DNA of 64,000 nucleotides, taken from the NCBI GenBank assembly GCA_046348585.1, contig JAXMDZ010000015.1, positions 14,499 through 78,498 on the forward strand, written 5' to 3'. The notes under the pieces are model-generated. The model saw only the letters and a program-made list of their open reading frames with translations, was not told where the DNA came from and did no database searches. The DNA is from JADZAI01 sp046348585. Lineage in GTDB: Bacteria > Pseudomonadota > Alphaproteobacteria > Micropepsales > Micropepsaceae. Both the position numbers and the translations under genes were made by a program. Positions 16,506 to 25,222 of this stretch are shown here, piece by piece (positions within the stretch are counted from its first letter, which is position 1; every line of letters starts with the position of its first letter).

Positions 16506-16664
16506 GGGGCCAGCCCTTTTCCTGTCGTTCGGGCCCCAGGAGCCCGTCATGTCTTGCGAGGGGCGAGCGTTTACCGGGGCCGGGGAGGGAAGTCAATCGG
16601 CGGCCGCGCGCCCGCCGGAGCGCCCGGTTCTTGGCGGATTTCCGCCGCCGTGCCAGCATCGCGT

Positions 16665-17876
16665 ATGTCCGAACCAATGCCCCGGCGGCCCGGCTATCTG
16701 CAGATTCCGGCCGGAATCTGGGCTTTAGGCTTCGTCTCGCTGCTGATGGACGTCTCGTCCGAGATGATCCATGCGCTGCTCCCGGTCTATCTGGTGACGA
16801 CGCTGGGGGCCTCGATGCTGGCGGTCGGGCTGATCGAGGGCATCGCCGAGGCGACCGCTTCGATCGTCAAGGTCTTTTCCGGCGCGCTGTCGGACTGGCT
16901 GGGCAAGCGCAAATTGCTGGTGGTTCTGGGCTATGGCCTCGCCGCCTTCACCAAGCCGGTCTTCCCGCTGGCGACCAGCGCCGGCTGGGTGGTCGCCGCC
17001 CGCTTCGTGGACCGGATCGGCAAGGGGCTGAGGGGCGCACCGCGCGACGCGCTGATGGCCGACCTGGCGCCGCCCGAACTGCGGGGCGCGAGCTTCGGCC
17101 TGCGTCAGTCGCTCGACACGATCGGCGCTTTCGTCGGCCCCGCCATCGCCATCGCGCTGATGGCCCTGACCACCGAGAACATCCGCCTCACCTTCTGGGC
17201 CGCCACGCTGCCCGCCTTCATGGCGCTGGCCCTCCTCGTCTTCTGGGTCCGCGAACCCAAGCGTCCCGCGGGCCTCAGGCAGGTGAGGCTGCCGTTCTCC
17301 GGGTCCGAACTCGCGCGGCTCGGCCCCGCCTTCTGGACCGTCACCGCCATCGCCGCCGCCGCCACGCTGGCGCGCTTCAGCGAGGCCTTTCTGGTGCTCA
17401 AAGCGCAGGCCGCCGGCCTGCCGGTCCTGTGGATTCCGCTCGTCCTGGTGCTGATGAATATCGTCTATGCGCTTTCGGCCTATCCTGCCGGCGCGCTGTC
17501 GGATCGCATCGGCCGGAGCGGCGTGCTGAAGATCGGGCTCGGTCTGCTGATCGCCGCCGACCTTCTGCTCGCCGCCGGCGGCGGCTGGGCGGCGACCGCC
17601 GCCGGGATCGCGCTGTGGGGGCTGCACATGGGCTTCACCCAGGGCGTCTTCGCCACCATGGTCGCCGACGCCGCCCCGGCGGAGTTGCGCGCCACCGCCT
17701 TCGGCATCTTCAATCTGGCGAGCGGCCTCGCGCTGCTCGCCGCCAGCCTGCTCGCCGGTGCGCTGTGGGATGCCGTCGGGCCGGAGGCGACTTTCGCCGC
17801 CGGTGCGGGCTTGACCGCGCTCGCGCTGGCGGCGCTCTCCGCGCTACCAACGCCGGCCGCAAGGGAGCCGTCATGA
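16665..17876 (+). CDS. MFS transporter
   Basis: 403 residues with 12 predicted membrane helices. The MFS signature between TM2 and TM3 is seen as GALSDWLGKRKLLVVLGYGL, and the pseudo-repeat at TM8-9 as GALSDRIGRSGVLKIG. N-terminal helix: LGFVSLLMDVSSEMIHALLP, a motif of an alpha/beta-proteobacterial efflux-type MFS group with FVDRIGKGLRGAPRDALM. Substrate unknown. It is translationally coupled (ATGA) to the acetyltransferase downstream, which suggests joint detoxification or export. ATG at 16665, with a second possible ATG at 16677. Confidence 0.92.
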   Translation: MSEPMPRRPGYLQIPAGIWALGFVSLLMDVSSEMIHALLPVYLVTTLGASMLAVGLIEGIAEATASIVKVFSGALSDWLGKRKLLVVLGYGLAAFTKPVFPLATSAGWVVAARFVDRIGKGLRGAPRDALMADLAPPELRGASFGLRQSLDTIGAFVGPAIAIALMALTTENIRLTFWAATLPAFMALALLVFWVREPKRPAGLRQVRLPFSGSELARLGPAFWTVTAIAAAATLARFSEAFLVLKAQAAGLPVLWIPLVLVLMNIVYALSAYPAGALSDRIGRSGVLKIGLGLLIAADLLLAAGGGWAATAAGIALWGLHMGFTQGVFATMVADAAPAELRATAFGIFNLASGLALLAASLLAGALWDAVGPEATFAAGAGLTALALAALSALPTPAAREPS

Positions 17877-18424
17877 TTCGCCTCGCCAGAACCGAAGACG
17901 CCGCCGCCATCCGGGCGATCTACGCGCCCTATGTCGCCGACACCGTCATCACCTTCGAGACCGAGATCCCCGGTCTTGAGGAGATGACCGACCGCATCGC
18001 CAAGACGATGAGCTACTGGCCGTGGCTGGTCGAGGAGCGGGACGGCGCGATCCTCGGCTATGCCTATGCCAGCCAGCATCGCAGCCGCGCCGCCTATCGC
18101 TGGTCGGTCGATGTGGCGATCTATGTCGCGCCGGGCGCTCATCGCCAGGGTCTCGGCCGCAGCCTCTACCGGCCGCTGTTCGACATCCTGAAGGCCCAGC
18201 GCTTCCGCGCCGCCTTCGCCGGGATCACCCTGCCCAACGCCGCCAGCGTCGGCCTGCACGAGGCGATGGGCTTCACCCCGGTCGGCGTCTATCGCGACGT
18301 CGGCTACAAGGCCGGCTCCTGGCTCGATGTCGGCTGGTGGCAGCTCGATCTCGGGGCGCCGCACGGCGCGCCGCCCGAGCCGCTGCCCCTCGCCGCGCTC
18401 GACCTGCCGGAGTACTGGGTTTAG
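17873..18424 (+). CDS. GNAT N-acetyltransferase, phosphinothricin/methionine-sulfoximine acetyltransferase type
   Basis: 183 residues. Acetyl-CoA-binding site V-x-x-x-x-R/Q-G-x-G/A appears as GAHRQGLGRSLYRPLFDIL. The PAT/MddA hallmarks are ATVRDAAAI-like RTEDAAAIRAIYAPYVADTV, ITFETEIP, YAYASQHRSRAAYRWSVDVAIYV (shortened here to RAAYRWSVDVAIYV), and GFTPVGVYRDVGYKAGSWLDV. The enzyme acetylates small amino-acid analogues or sulfones. It overlaps the MFS stop by ATGA. Confidence 0.92.
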   Translation: MIRLARTEDAAAIRAIYAPYVADTVITFETEIPGLEEMTDRIAKTMSYWPWLVEERDGAILGYAYASQHRSRAAYRWSVDVAIYVAPGAHRQGLGRSLYRPLFDILKAQRFRAAFAGITLPNAASVGLHEAMGFTPVGVYRDVGYKAGSWLDVGWWQLDLGAPHGAPPEPLPLAALDLPEYWV

Positions 18425-18455
18425 CCGCGATTCATACTGCGTTAAGGATGGCCGG

Positions 18456-18674
18456 GTGATCGAACTGGGATGGTGGCCGACCGGGATCGTGTTCGCCCTG
18501 GCGGCCGGAATATTCGTGTGGTCGCGGCAGGTTTCGCTGCGGCCGTTCGACCCGCTGAAGCCGCGTCTGCTCAATCACGGCGCCGTCCAGCTTTTCGCCA
18601 TGATCGTGGCGATCCTGATGCTGGTGCACATGGTGACGCTGATCGCGGGCGAACCGCTGACCGGACGACGTTAG
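18456..18674 (+). CDS. Small two-helix membrane protein
   Basis: 72 residues from a GTG at 18456 with AAGGA eight bases upstream. Two hydrophobic segments (GIVFALAAGIFVW and LFAMIVAILMLVHMVTLIAG) flank a short basic loop (SLRPFDPLKPRLLNHGAV). Similar unnamed short proteins occur widely in the class, but I know no function. It precedes the two lytic transglycosylase genes by 9 bases and may belong to their transcript. Confidence 0.75.
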   Translation: MIELGWWPTGIVFALAAGIFVWSRQVSLRPFDPLKPRLLNHGAVQLFAMIVAILMLVHMVTLIAGEPLTGRR

Positions 18675-18683
18675 GGGACAACG

Positions 18684-20015
18684 ATGCGCCAGCCTGCCCT
18701 CGCCCTCGCCTTCGCGCTTCTGGCCGCCGCCTGCGCCAGCCCCGGCGCGCCGCCCCCGCAGGCCGCCCCGATGCCCGCGCCGCCGCCGCCTCCGCCTTCG
18801 GGCGGCGAGACCTCGATCACCGCGTCCGGCGGCGGGCCGAGGCTGAACCCCACCGTCAACCAGCCGGTCGTCAACCCGACCGAGGGCGGCTTCCAGACCT
18901 ATCTCGCCGAACTGCGGCCGCGGATGCTGTCCGCCGGCATCGCGCCCGCCACCTGGGAACGGGCGATGAAGGGCGTGACGCTGAACCGCAAGTCGATCGA
19001 ATTGTCGTCCGGCGCTTCGGGCGGCATGGGCCGCATCTGGGACTATCTGGAGCGCGTCGACACGCTGCTGCCGCGCGGCCGCGCGGCGGTCGCCGCCAAT
19101 CGCGCCGCGCTCGACAAGGCCGCCCGCGAGACCGGCGTCGATGCCGTCGCCATCGCCGGCATCTGGGGCAACGAGACGAGCTACGGCAACGTGCTCGGCA
19201 ATTTCTACATCGTCGAGGCGTTGGCGAGCCTCGCCTATGAAGGCCGCCGCCGCGCCTTTTTCGAGGACGAACTCCACGCCGCGCTGACGCTGCTGCAGGA
19301 CGGCCTCGTCACCCGCGAGGAGTTGACCGGCTCGTATGCCGGGGCGCTCGGCCAGGTACAGTTCATGCCCTCCAACATCCTCGCGCTCGGGCGCGACGGC
19401 GACGGCGACGGCGAGCGCGATCTGCGCGGCTCGCTGAACGATGCTTTCCTCTCCTGCGGCAATTATCTGCGCCACCACGGCTGGCGGCCGGGCGAGCCGT
19501 GGCTCGCCGAGGCGCGCCTGCCCGGCGGTTTCCGCTGGGAACTCGCCGGCCCCGACATCGTCAAGACCGCCGCCGAGTGGGACGAACTGGGCGTGCGCAC
19601 GGTGGGCGGCGAGCGCATCTCCTCGATGGTGGCGGCCGACGCGCCGGTCTCGATCCTCCTGCCCGCCGGTTATCGCGGCGTGCCGCTCGTCGCCTTCGAG
19701 AACTATCGCCGCTTCCTCGACTACAATCCCTCGCAGGCCTATGCGATCGCCGTGTCGCATCTCGCCAACCGGCTGGACGGGGGCGGCGGCTTCGCCCAGG
19801 GCTGGCCGACCGACCTCGGCGGCATGAGCGCCGCCGAGATGACCGAGCTTCAGTCGCTGCTCGTCGCCCAGGGCTACGACCTTTCCGCCGACGGCCGCTT
19901 CGGCGACAAGACCCGCCGCGCCGTGCGCGCCTATCAGCTGAGCGCCGGGCTGCCGGCCGACGGCTATCCGACCGACGCGCTGCTAGCGCGGCTGAGAAGC
20001 GAGCCGGTCTCGTGA
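18684..20015 (+). CDS. Lytic murein transglycosylase, MltB type, with peptidoglycan-binding domain; lipoprotein
   Basis: 443 residues. Signal peptide with lipobox LLAAACAS (Cys16), then a Pro-rich linker. The SLT_2/MltB catalytic domain runs from FQTYLAELRPRMLSAGI through GIWGNETSYGN, with the catalytic Glu in GNETSYG and the conserved SLAYEGRRRAFFEDEL, GALGQVQFMPSN and DGDGDGERDL. A C-terminal PG_binding_1 repeat covers LQSLLVAQGYDLSADGRFGD. It cleaves the MurNAc-GlcNAc bond to anhydro ends at the outer membrane. Coupled by GTGA to a paralogue immediately downstream. Confidence 0.94.
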   Translation: MRQPALALAFALLAAACASPGAPPPQAAPMPAPPPPPPSGGETSITASGGGPRLNPTVNQPVVNPTEGGFQTYLAELRPRMLSAGIAPATWERAMKGVTLNRKSIELSSGASGGMGRIWDYLERVDTLLPRGRAAVAANRAALDKAARETGVDAVAIAGIWGNETSYGNVLGNFYIVEALASLAYEGRRRAFFEDELHAALTLLQDGLVTREELTGSYAGALGQVQFMPSNILALGRDGDGDGERDLRGSLNDAFLSCGNYLRHHGWRPGEPWLAEARLPGGFRWELAGPDIVKTAAEWDELGVRTVGGERISSMVAADAPVSILLPAGYRGVPLVAFENYRRFLDYNPSQAYAIAVSHLANRLDGGGGFAQGWPTDLGGMSAAEMTELQSLLVAQGYDLSADGRFGDKTRRAVRAYQLSAGLPADGYPTDALLARLRSEPVS

Positions 20016-21286
20016 AGGCGCTCGCCCTCCTCGCCGCGGCGCTGCTCGCCGGCAACGCCGCCGCCGCCGACGTCTGCGCCGTCAAGGTGCCCGAGCCGCC
20101 GCCGCCCCAGGCCGCCGACGGCTCGGCGCTGACGGTCGCGGGTTTCAAGTCCTGGCTCGCCGATTTCCGCGCGCGGGCGCTGGAGGCGGGCATCCCGGCC
20201 GCGCTCTTCGACAAGGCGATGAAGGGCGTCGTCTTCACGCCCAAGACCATCGAGCGCGCCTACAACGCCAACGAGCGCACCCAGCGCATCTGGGACTATC
20301 TGAAGAATCGCCCCAGCCCCGAACGCCTGAAGACCGGCAAGGAGATGCTCGCCGCCTACAGGACGACGCTCGCGCGGATCGAGGACGAGACCGGCATTCC
20401 GCCCGAAGTGCTCGTCACCTTCTGGGGCGTCGAGACCGACTACGGCCGCAACAAGGGCAAGGACGACATCTTCCAGGCGATGGCGGCGCTCGCCTATGAG
20501 GGCAATCGCCGCGACTTCTACGAAAGCAACCTTGTCGCCGCGATGCGCATCATGCAGCGCACCGGCTTTCCCAAGTCCAAGATGGTGGGAAGCTGGGCGG
20601 GAGCGGTCGGTCACGCGCAGTTCATGCCGGAGGCCTATCTGCAATACGCGGTCGACGGCGACGGCGACGGCGTGGTCGATCTGTGGGATTCGGTCGAGGA
20701 CGCTTTCGCCTCGAAGGCCAATTATCTGCGCGAGCGCAACGCCAAGACGCCCTGGCGCAAGGGCCAGGCCTGGATCGCCGAGGTCCAGCCGCCGGCGGGC
20801 TTCGCCTTCGAGGACGGCGATCTCACCATCAAGAAGCCGATCGGCAGCTGGACGATCCGCGGCGTAACGCTGATCGGCGGCGGCGCGCTCACCGATCTGC
20901 GGGGCGTTTCGACCGACACGCCCGCCGCCGTGTTCGCGCCCGGCGGGATGCGCGGGCCGACCGTGATGACGCTGCCGAACTTCGACCGTTTCGTCGATTA
21001 CAATCCTTCGCAGTCCTATGCGCTCGCCATCGCGCTGTGGTCGAACGCGATCGCCGGGCGGCCGGGTCTTGAGACGCCTTGGCCGGTGGACGAGCCCGAC
21101 ATCACACGCGCCCAGGCCTATGCGCTGCAGAAGAAGCTGAAGGCGCTCGGCCATACCGACGCCGAGCCGGACGGCGATATCGGCAAGGGCACGCGCGCGG
21201 CGATCCGCTCGTTCCAGCTGGCGAACGGGATGGTGGCGGACGGCTTTCCGTCGTGCGCGCTGCTGAAGAAGGTGCTGGCGCAGTAG
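20012..21286 (+). CDS. Second MltB-type lytic murein transglycosylase (periplasmic paralogue)
   Basis: 424 residues from a GTG that overlaps the previous stop. The signal peptide (KALALLAAALLAGNAAAAD) has no lipobox, so this copy should be soluble in the periplasm. The same order of motifs follows: FKSWLADFRARALEAGIP, FWGVETDYGRNKG with catalytic Glu, ALAYEGNRRDFYESNL, WAGAVGHAQFMPEAYL, DGDGDGVVDLWDS, and a C-terminal PG-binding domain (LQKKLKALGHTDAEPDGDIG). The pair arose by tandem duplication and diverged in localisation. Confidence 0.93.
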   Translation: MKALALLAAALLAGNAAAADVCAVKVPEPPPPQAADGSALTVAGFKSWLADFRARALEAGIPAALFDKAMKGVVFTPKTIERAYNANERTQRIWDYLKNRPSPERLKTGKEMLAAYRTTLARIEDETGIPPEVLVTFWGVETDYGRNKGKDDIFQAMAALAYEGNRRDFYESNLVAAMRIMQRTGFPKSKMVGSWAGAVGHAQFMPEAYLQYAVDGDGDGVVDLWDSVEDAFASKANYLRERNAKTPWRKGQAWIAEVQPPAGFAFEDGDLTIKKPIGSWTIRGVTLIGGGALTDLRGVSTDTPAAVFAPGGMRGPTVMTLPNFDRFVDYNPSQSYALAIALWSNAIAGRPGLETPWPVDEPDITRAQAYALQKKLKALGHTDAEPDGDIGKGTRAAIRSFQLANGMVADGFPSCALLKKVLAQ

Positions 21287-21288
21287 CG

Positions 21289-21543
21289 ATGCCGAAGAAC
21301 CGCGACCGCGAGAAGCTGGCGATCGCGCGGCGGGACGGCGCGGCCTGCTTCTATTGCGGCCGCCCACGCCGCAATCCGCTAGTGATGACGATCGAGCATT
21401 TGCTGCCGCGCGCCTCGGGCGGGGGCAACGAGCTGGCGAACCTGCGGCTCGCCGATCCGCTCTGCAACAAGTTCGCCGGCCGGCGCAGCGTCGCCGACAA
21501 GCTGGAGCTGCGCGCCAAATGGCGGCTGGCCGAAGGGCTTTAG
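21289..21543 (+). CDS. Small HNH endonuclease-like protein
   Basis: 84 residues. The first zinc-finger pair is CFYCGR. The HNH core is MTIEHLLPRASGGGNELANL, then RLADPLCNKFAGRRSV, with E-H, N-L and N-K in place; the second finger has only one Cys (PLC-NK). Such stand-alone HNH proteins nick or cleave DNA, but the biological role of this compact type is unknown. It starts 3 bases after the transglycosylase stop and converges on the MFS gene. Confidence 0.85.
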   Translation: MPKNRDREKLAIARRDGAACFYCGRPRRNPLVMTIEHLLPRASGGGNELANLRLADPLCNKFAGRRSVADKLELRAKWRLAEGL

Positions 21544-21547
21544 GCCG

Positions 21548-22900
21548 CTAGACCTTGGGCACGCCGGTTTCGGCGTTGTCTTCCGGTTCGGCGTCGAGGA
21601 TGCGCAGGCGCGGCGTCATCGCGACATAGATCGCCATCACGATCATCATCGCCGCGCCGAGCACATAGGGCGCGCGCGGCTCCCAGGCATAGAGCGCATT
21701 GCCGACCAGCGGCGCGAAGATGAAGCCCGAGGCCGAGGCGCCGCCGGTCAACCCCGCCGCCGCGCCCTGCTGCTCCTTGCCGACCGCGAGCGAGGCCGCC
21801 GCCGCATAGCCCGGCCGGATCAGGCCGAAGCCGAGCCCCGACAGCAGCAGCGCGAAGGTGATCAGCCCGTAGGTCTGGCCGATGACGAAGATCACATAGG
21901 AGACGAACGAGATGCCGATCCCGATCTTCACCAGCTGGCCCGCCGCCAGTTGCAGGCGCTGCACGATCACCAGCTGCGCGAACAGCGCCGCGACCGACGA
22001 CACCATCAGCCCGACGCCCGACATCTGGATCGCCTGGTCGGTGTCGAGCTTGAGGACGTCCATGAAGAAGAACCCGACCGTCTGGATCGGGAACGCGCCC
22101 GCCGTGCCCAGCAGCACGCCGAAGACCATGAAGGGCACGATTCGCGGATCGCGCCACGACAGCCGCGCCTTGGCGTGCGCCTTCATCACCGGCGCGGTGC
22201 GTTCGGGCAGGAAGCGCCAGATGACGAAGGCCGAGGCGGCCCCGACCGCGGCGACGAAGTAGAGCGGCGCGATATTGCCCATCACCGCCAGCGCCGCCAC
22301 GACGCCCGGTCCCATCGTGGTGCCGAGACCGAAGGCGGCGTTGAGCGTGGCGACCGCGTTGGTCCGCTCCGAGGCGCTGGTCCGGTCGGCGATATAGCCC
22401 TGCGCGGCCGGAAAGCCGGCCGAGCCGAATATGCCGTAGATCGAGCGCGAGGCGATCATCAGCGGATAGACGATAGCGACCGGCAGAAGCCCCATCAGGC
22501 CGACTTCGACGGCGGTCGCGAAACTGAACATCGAGAGCGCGAAGGCCGAAAGCCCCAGCACGATCATCGGACGGCGGCCATGGCGGTCGCTGCGGGCCCC
22601 CCAATAGGCCGACGAGAACACCCAGATCGTCGCCGAGATGGCGAAGATCGCGCCGGTCTGGAACTCGCTCATGCCCAGTTCGCGCGACACCGGCGGCAGG
22701 ATCGCGAACATGCCCGACTGCCCGACCCCGAGGCAGACGAGGCTGAGGAAGAGGATCTGGAAGGCGCGCCGCCGTTGGGCGGGCGAGGAGGGACCCTCGC
22801 CCCGCTCGCCGGTGCCGACCGGCGTGAAGGCGCGCGCCCACAGCGACGCCTTCGCGGGCGTTGGCTCGGGCGCTGGGGGCTGATCCGTCATCGGGCGCAT
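21548..22900 (-). CDS. MFS transporter (TetA/multidrug-like)
   Basis: 450 residues with a 45-residue Pro-rich cytoplasmic N-terminus and about 12 helices. The MFS loop 2-3 signature is SSAYWGARSDRHGRRPMIVL, with G-R-R-P. FLPERTAPVMKAHAKARLSW marks the central loop. RPGYAAAASLAVGKEQQGAA in the second half is typical of drug/H+ antiporters. Substrate unknown. Start at 22900 (a second ATG lies at 22891); neither has a strong ribosome site. The region 22901-23037 upstream holds no gene. Confidence 0.9.
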   Translation of the reverse strand: MRPMTDQPPAPEPTPAKASLWARAFTPVGTGERGEGPSSPAQRRRAFQILFLSLVCLGVGQSGMFAILPPVSRELGMSEFQTGAIFAISATIWVFSSAYWGARSDRHGRRPMIVLGLSAFALSMFSFATAVEVGLMGLLPVAIVYPLMIASRSIYGIFGSAGFPAAQGYIADRTSASERTNAVATLNAAFGLGTTMGPGVVAALAVMGNIAPLYFVAAVGAASAFVIWRFLPERTAPVMKAHAKARLSWRDPRIVPFMVFGVLLGTAGAFPIQTVGFFFMDVLKLDTDQAIQMSGVGLMVSSVAALFAQLVIVQRLQLAAGQLVKIGIGISFVSYVIFVIGQTYGLITFALLLSGLGFGLIRPGYAAAASLAVGKEQQGAAAGLTGGASASGFIFAPLVGNALYAWEPRAPYVLGAAMMIVMAIYVAMTPRLRILDAEPEDNAETGVPKV

Positions 22901-23037
22901 TCTTGTTCTTGAGCGCGCCGGGCGCGCCTTGGCGTCCCTCCTAACAGCGCGGCGCGCGGGGCGTAAACCGCCAAGGCCGGGCGGCCCATCACATTGGGCG
23001 ACGATGGTGTCGCACGCGCCACGCGGGCGACGCTGCG

Positions 23038-25194
23038 TCACATCTGCCGCTTGAGGCGGATTCGCGAGGAGGCCGAGCGGCCTTCGGCGTCGATCACCGT
23101 GACGCGCACGAAGCCTTCCTCGCGCGGCTGCCACTCGGTCTGCGCGTAGGCGTCGGCGGCCGGCAGCGGCGTGCCGTCGACCACCCAGCGCAGCGGTTTG
23201 GAGCCGCCGTCGGCGCGCAGGATCAGCGCCGGGTCCGCTTCGTTCAACTCCACCACCGCGCCGTCGGGCGGGAAGGCGATGACCGGCGGCGGCACCGCGC
23301 GGGCAAGGCCCGCCACCATGCGGGTCGGCGAGAAACGCTGGAGCGCGGGCGGCAATTGTTCGGCATTGGCGACGATGAGCGCGTCCTTCGGCGGCGGCCT
23401 GGAAAGGCCCGGCTCGGCGGGCAGCAGCTCGAACACCCGCAGCATCACCGGACCGGCGGCGTTGCGCCCCAGTTCGCCCGGCCGCGTCGAGCCGTCGGCC
23501 CGCCCGGTCCAGACGCCGACCGTGTAGCGGGGCGACACGCCGACCGTCCAGGCGTCGCGATAGCCGAACGAGGTGCCGGTCTTGAAGGCGATCTCGCGGC
23601 CGCGATCGATGCCCCGGCCCATCGCCCAGCCGTCCGGCAGGGGAGAGCCGCGCAGGATGTCGAACAGATACCATGCAGCGACCGGCCCGAAGATGCGATG
23701 AGGCTCGCCCGGCGTCTCGTCGGCATAGCGGCGCAGCGGCCGGACCAGGCCGTCATTGGCGATGCCGGTGTAGAGCATCGTCAGGTCTTCCAGCGTGATA
23801 CCGACGCCGCCCAGCGCCATCGGCAGCGACGGCCCGGCGAAGTGCCCCGACCAGGTGAGCCGCGCGCCGCCCTGGGTCATCGTCGCCGCCAGCCGCACCG
23901 GGCCGACGCGATCCAGCACCGACACCGCCGGCACGTTCAGCGACTGGTGCAGCGCCTCGCGCACCGTAACCGTGCCCTGGAAGCCGCGGTCGAAATTGCG
24001 CGGCGCGTAGGAGCCGAAGCTGACCGGCTTGTCGTCGATCAGCGTTTCGGGATGCAGCATCACGTCATCGAAGGCGATGCCGTAGATGAAGGGCTTGAGC
24101 GCCGATCCCGGCGAGCGCATGCGCCGCGCCAGATCGATCTGCCCGGTCGCGCCCCAGAAATCGGTCGAACCGGCATAGGCGACGACCTTCGAGGTGGCGT
24201 TTTCCACCACCACCACGGCGATGTCGCCGCCGTCGGCCAGCGTGCCGCGCTGGACGGTCAGCAGGCGCTCGACCGCCGCCTGGATGCGGGCGTCGAGCGT
24301 GGTGACGATCTCGCCGTCCTGCGGCCGTTCCTGCCGCGCCTCGACGGCGAGGTGCGGCGCGGAGAACGGCATCGCGAGCCGGGCGGCCGGCACGGCGTCC
24401 TCCATCGCCTCGGCGGCGTCCTGGGCGCTGATTTCGCCCTTTTCGGCGAGGAGGCGCAGAACCTTGTCGCGCGCCGCCTTGGCCCGGGCCGGGAAGCGGT
24501 CGGGGCGGTTGCGTTCGGGCGATTGCGGCAGTGCGATCAGCAGCGCCGCCTCGGCGAGCGTCAGATGGCGCGGCTCCTTGCCGAAATAGGCAAGGCTCGC
24601 CGCCCGCACGCCCTCGATATTGCCGCCCATCGGGGCGAGCGTCAGATAGATGTCGAGGATCTCGTCCTTGCTCAGCCGCGTTTCGATCTGCAGCGCGCGG
24701 GCCGCTTGCAGCATCTTGCCGGGAAGGCTGCGCGGGATCGGCTCCAGCATCCGCGCGACCTGCATGGTCAGCGTCGACGCGCCCGAGACGACGCCGAGAT
24801 TGGAGACCAGCTGCCAGGCGGCGCGGCCGACGGCGGCGACATCGACGCCCGCATGATCGCGGAAGCGCCGGTCCTCATAGGCGAGCAGCAGCCGCACATA
24901 GCGCGGATCGACATCCTTCAGCGTGACCGGCAGACGCCATTTGTCGTCCGGCGTCAGGAAGCCGCGCAGCATCGTGCCGTCGGCGGCGAGCACGACGGTC
25001 GAGCGTTCGTGGGCGCGCTCGAAATCCGGCGGGAAGACGAAGTTCGCGGCGGTCAGCGCCAAGGCGCCGACGGCAAGCCCGGCGGCGAAACGCTTGAGGC
25101 GGCGAAAGCGCGGCCGGACCGCGCCGGGCTTCGTCCCCTCCCCTTGAGGGGGAGGGGCAGTGTTGTGTAAGGGCGCAGGCGGTTCGGCAGACAT
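23038..25194 (-). CDS. pbpC: Penicillin-binding protein 1C
   Basis: 718 residues. Bifunctional class A PBP. A cytoplasmic tail of about 45 residues and a membrane anchor (FAAGLAVGALALTAANFVF) come first. The glycosyltransferase domain shows LLAYEDRRFRDHAGVD (catalytic Glu), GASTLTMQVARMLEP and LAPMGGNIEGVRAASLAYFG. The transpeptidase domain shows SPGSALKPFIYGIAFDD (Ser of SxxK), HQSLNVPAVS (SxN) and FKTGTSFGYRDAW (KTG). A C-terminal BiPBP_C domain follows. ATG at 25194 after GGAGGGCAGGGTCG. It lies 28 bases downstream of the alpha-2-macroglobulin gene, the conserved yfhM-pbpC pairing. A G/C-rich palindrome is embedded in frame in its cytoplasmic tail. Confidence 0.96.
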   Translation of the reverse strand: MSAEPPAPLHNTAPPPQGEGTKPGAVRPRFRRLKRFAAGLAVGALALTAANFVFPPDFERAHERSTVVLAADGTMLRGFLTPDDKWRLPVTLKDVDPRYVRLLLAYEDRRFRDHAGVDVAAVGRAAWQLVSNLGVVSGASTLTMQVARMLEPIPRSLPGKMLQAARALQIETRLSKDEILDIYLTLAPMGGNIEGVRAASLAYFGKEPRHLTLAEAALLIALPQSPERNRPDRFPARAKAARDKVLRLLAEKGEISAQDAAEAMEDAVPAARLAMPFSAPHLAVEARQERPQDGEIVTTLDARIQAAVERLLTVQRGTLADGGDIAVVVVENATSKVVAYAGSTDFWGATGQIDLARRMRSPGSALKPFIYGIAFDDVMLHPETLIDDKPVSFGSYAPRNFDRGFQGTVTVREALHQSLNVPAVSVLDRVGPVRLAATMTQGGARLTWSGHFAGPSLPMALGGVGITLEDLTMLYTGIANDGLVRPLRRYADETPGEPHRIFGPVAAWYLFDILRGSPLPDGWAMGRGIDRGREIAFKTGTSFGYRDAWTVGVSPRYTVGVWTGRADGSTRPGELGRNAAGPVMLRVFELLPAEPGLSRPPPKDALIVANAEQLPPALQRFSPTRMVAGLARAVPPPVIAFPPDGAVVELNEADPALILRADGGSKPLRWVVDGTPLPAADAYAQTEWQPREEGFVRVTVIDAEGRSASSRIRLKRQM
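25135..25157. repeat. Palindrome embedded in frame in pbpC
   Basis: Arms CCCCTCCCC and GGGGAGGGG separated by 5 bases, encoding part of APPPQGEGT in the PbpC cytoplasmic tail. It looks like the short G/C-rich palindromes usually found between genes in this class. A simpler G/C-rich relative may be the hairpin at 10870. Confidence 0.5.
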
Positions 25195-25222
25195 GATCCG
25201 ACCCTGCCCTCCGATTGCGGCC

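Noticed and set aside
22901..23674. N-terminal extension of the MFS gene at 21548
   Set aside because: The frame continues antisense-shifted through the end of pbpC; no ribosome site, and MFS helices begin only after the ATG at 22900.
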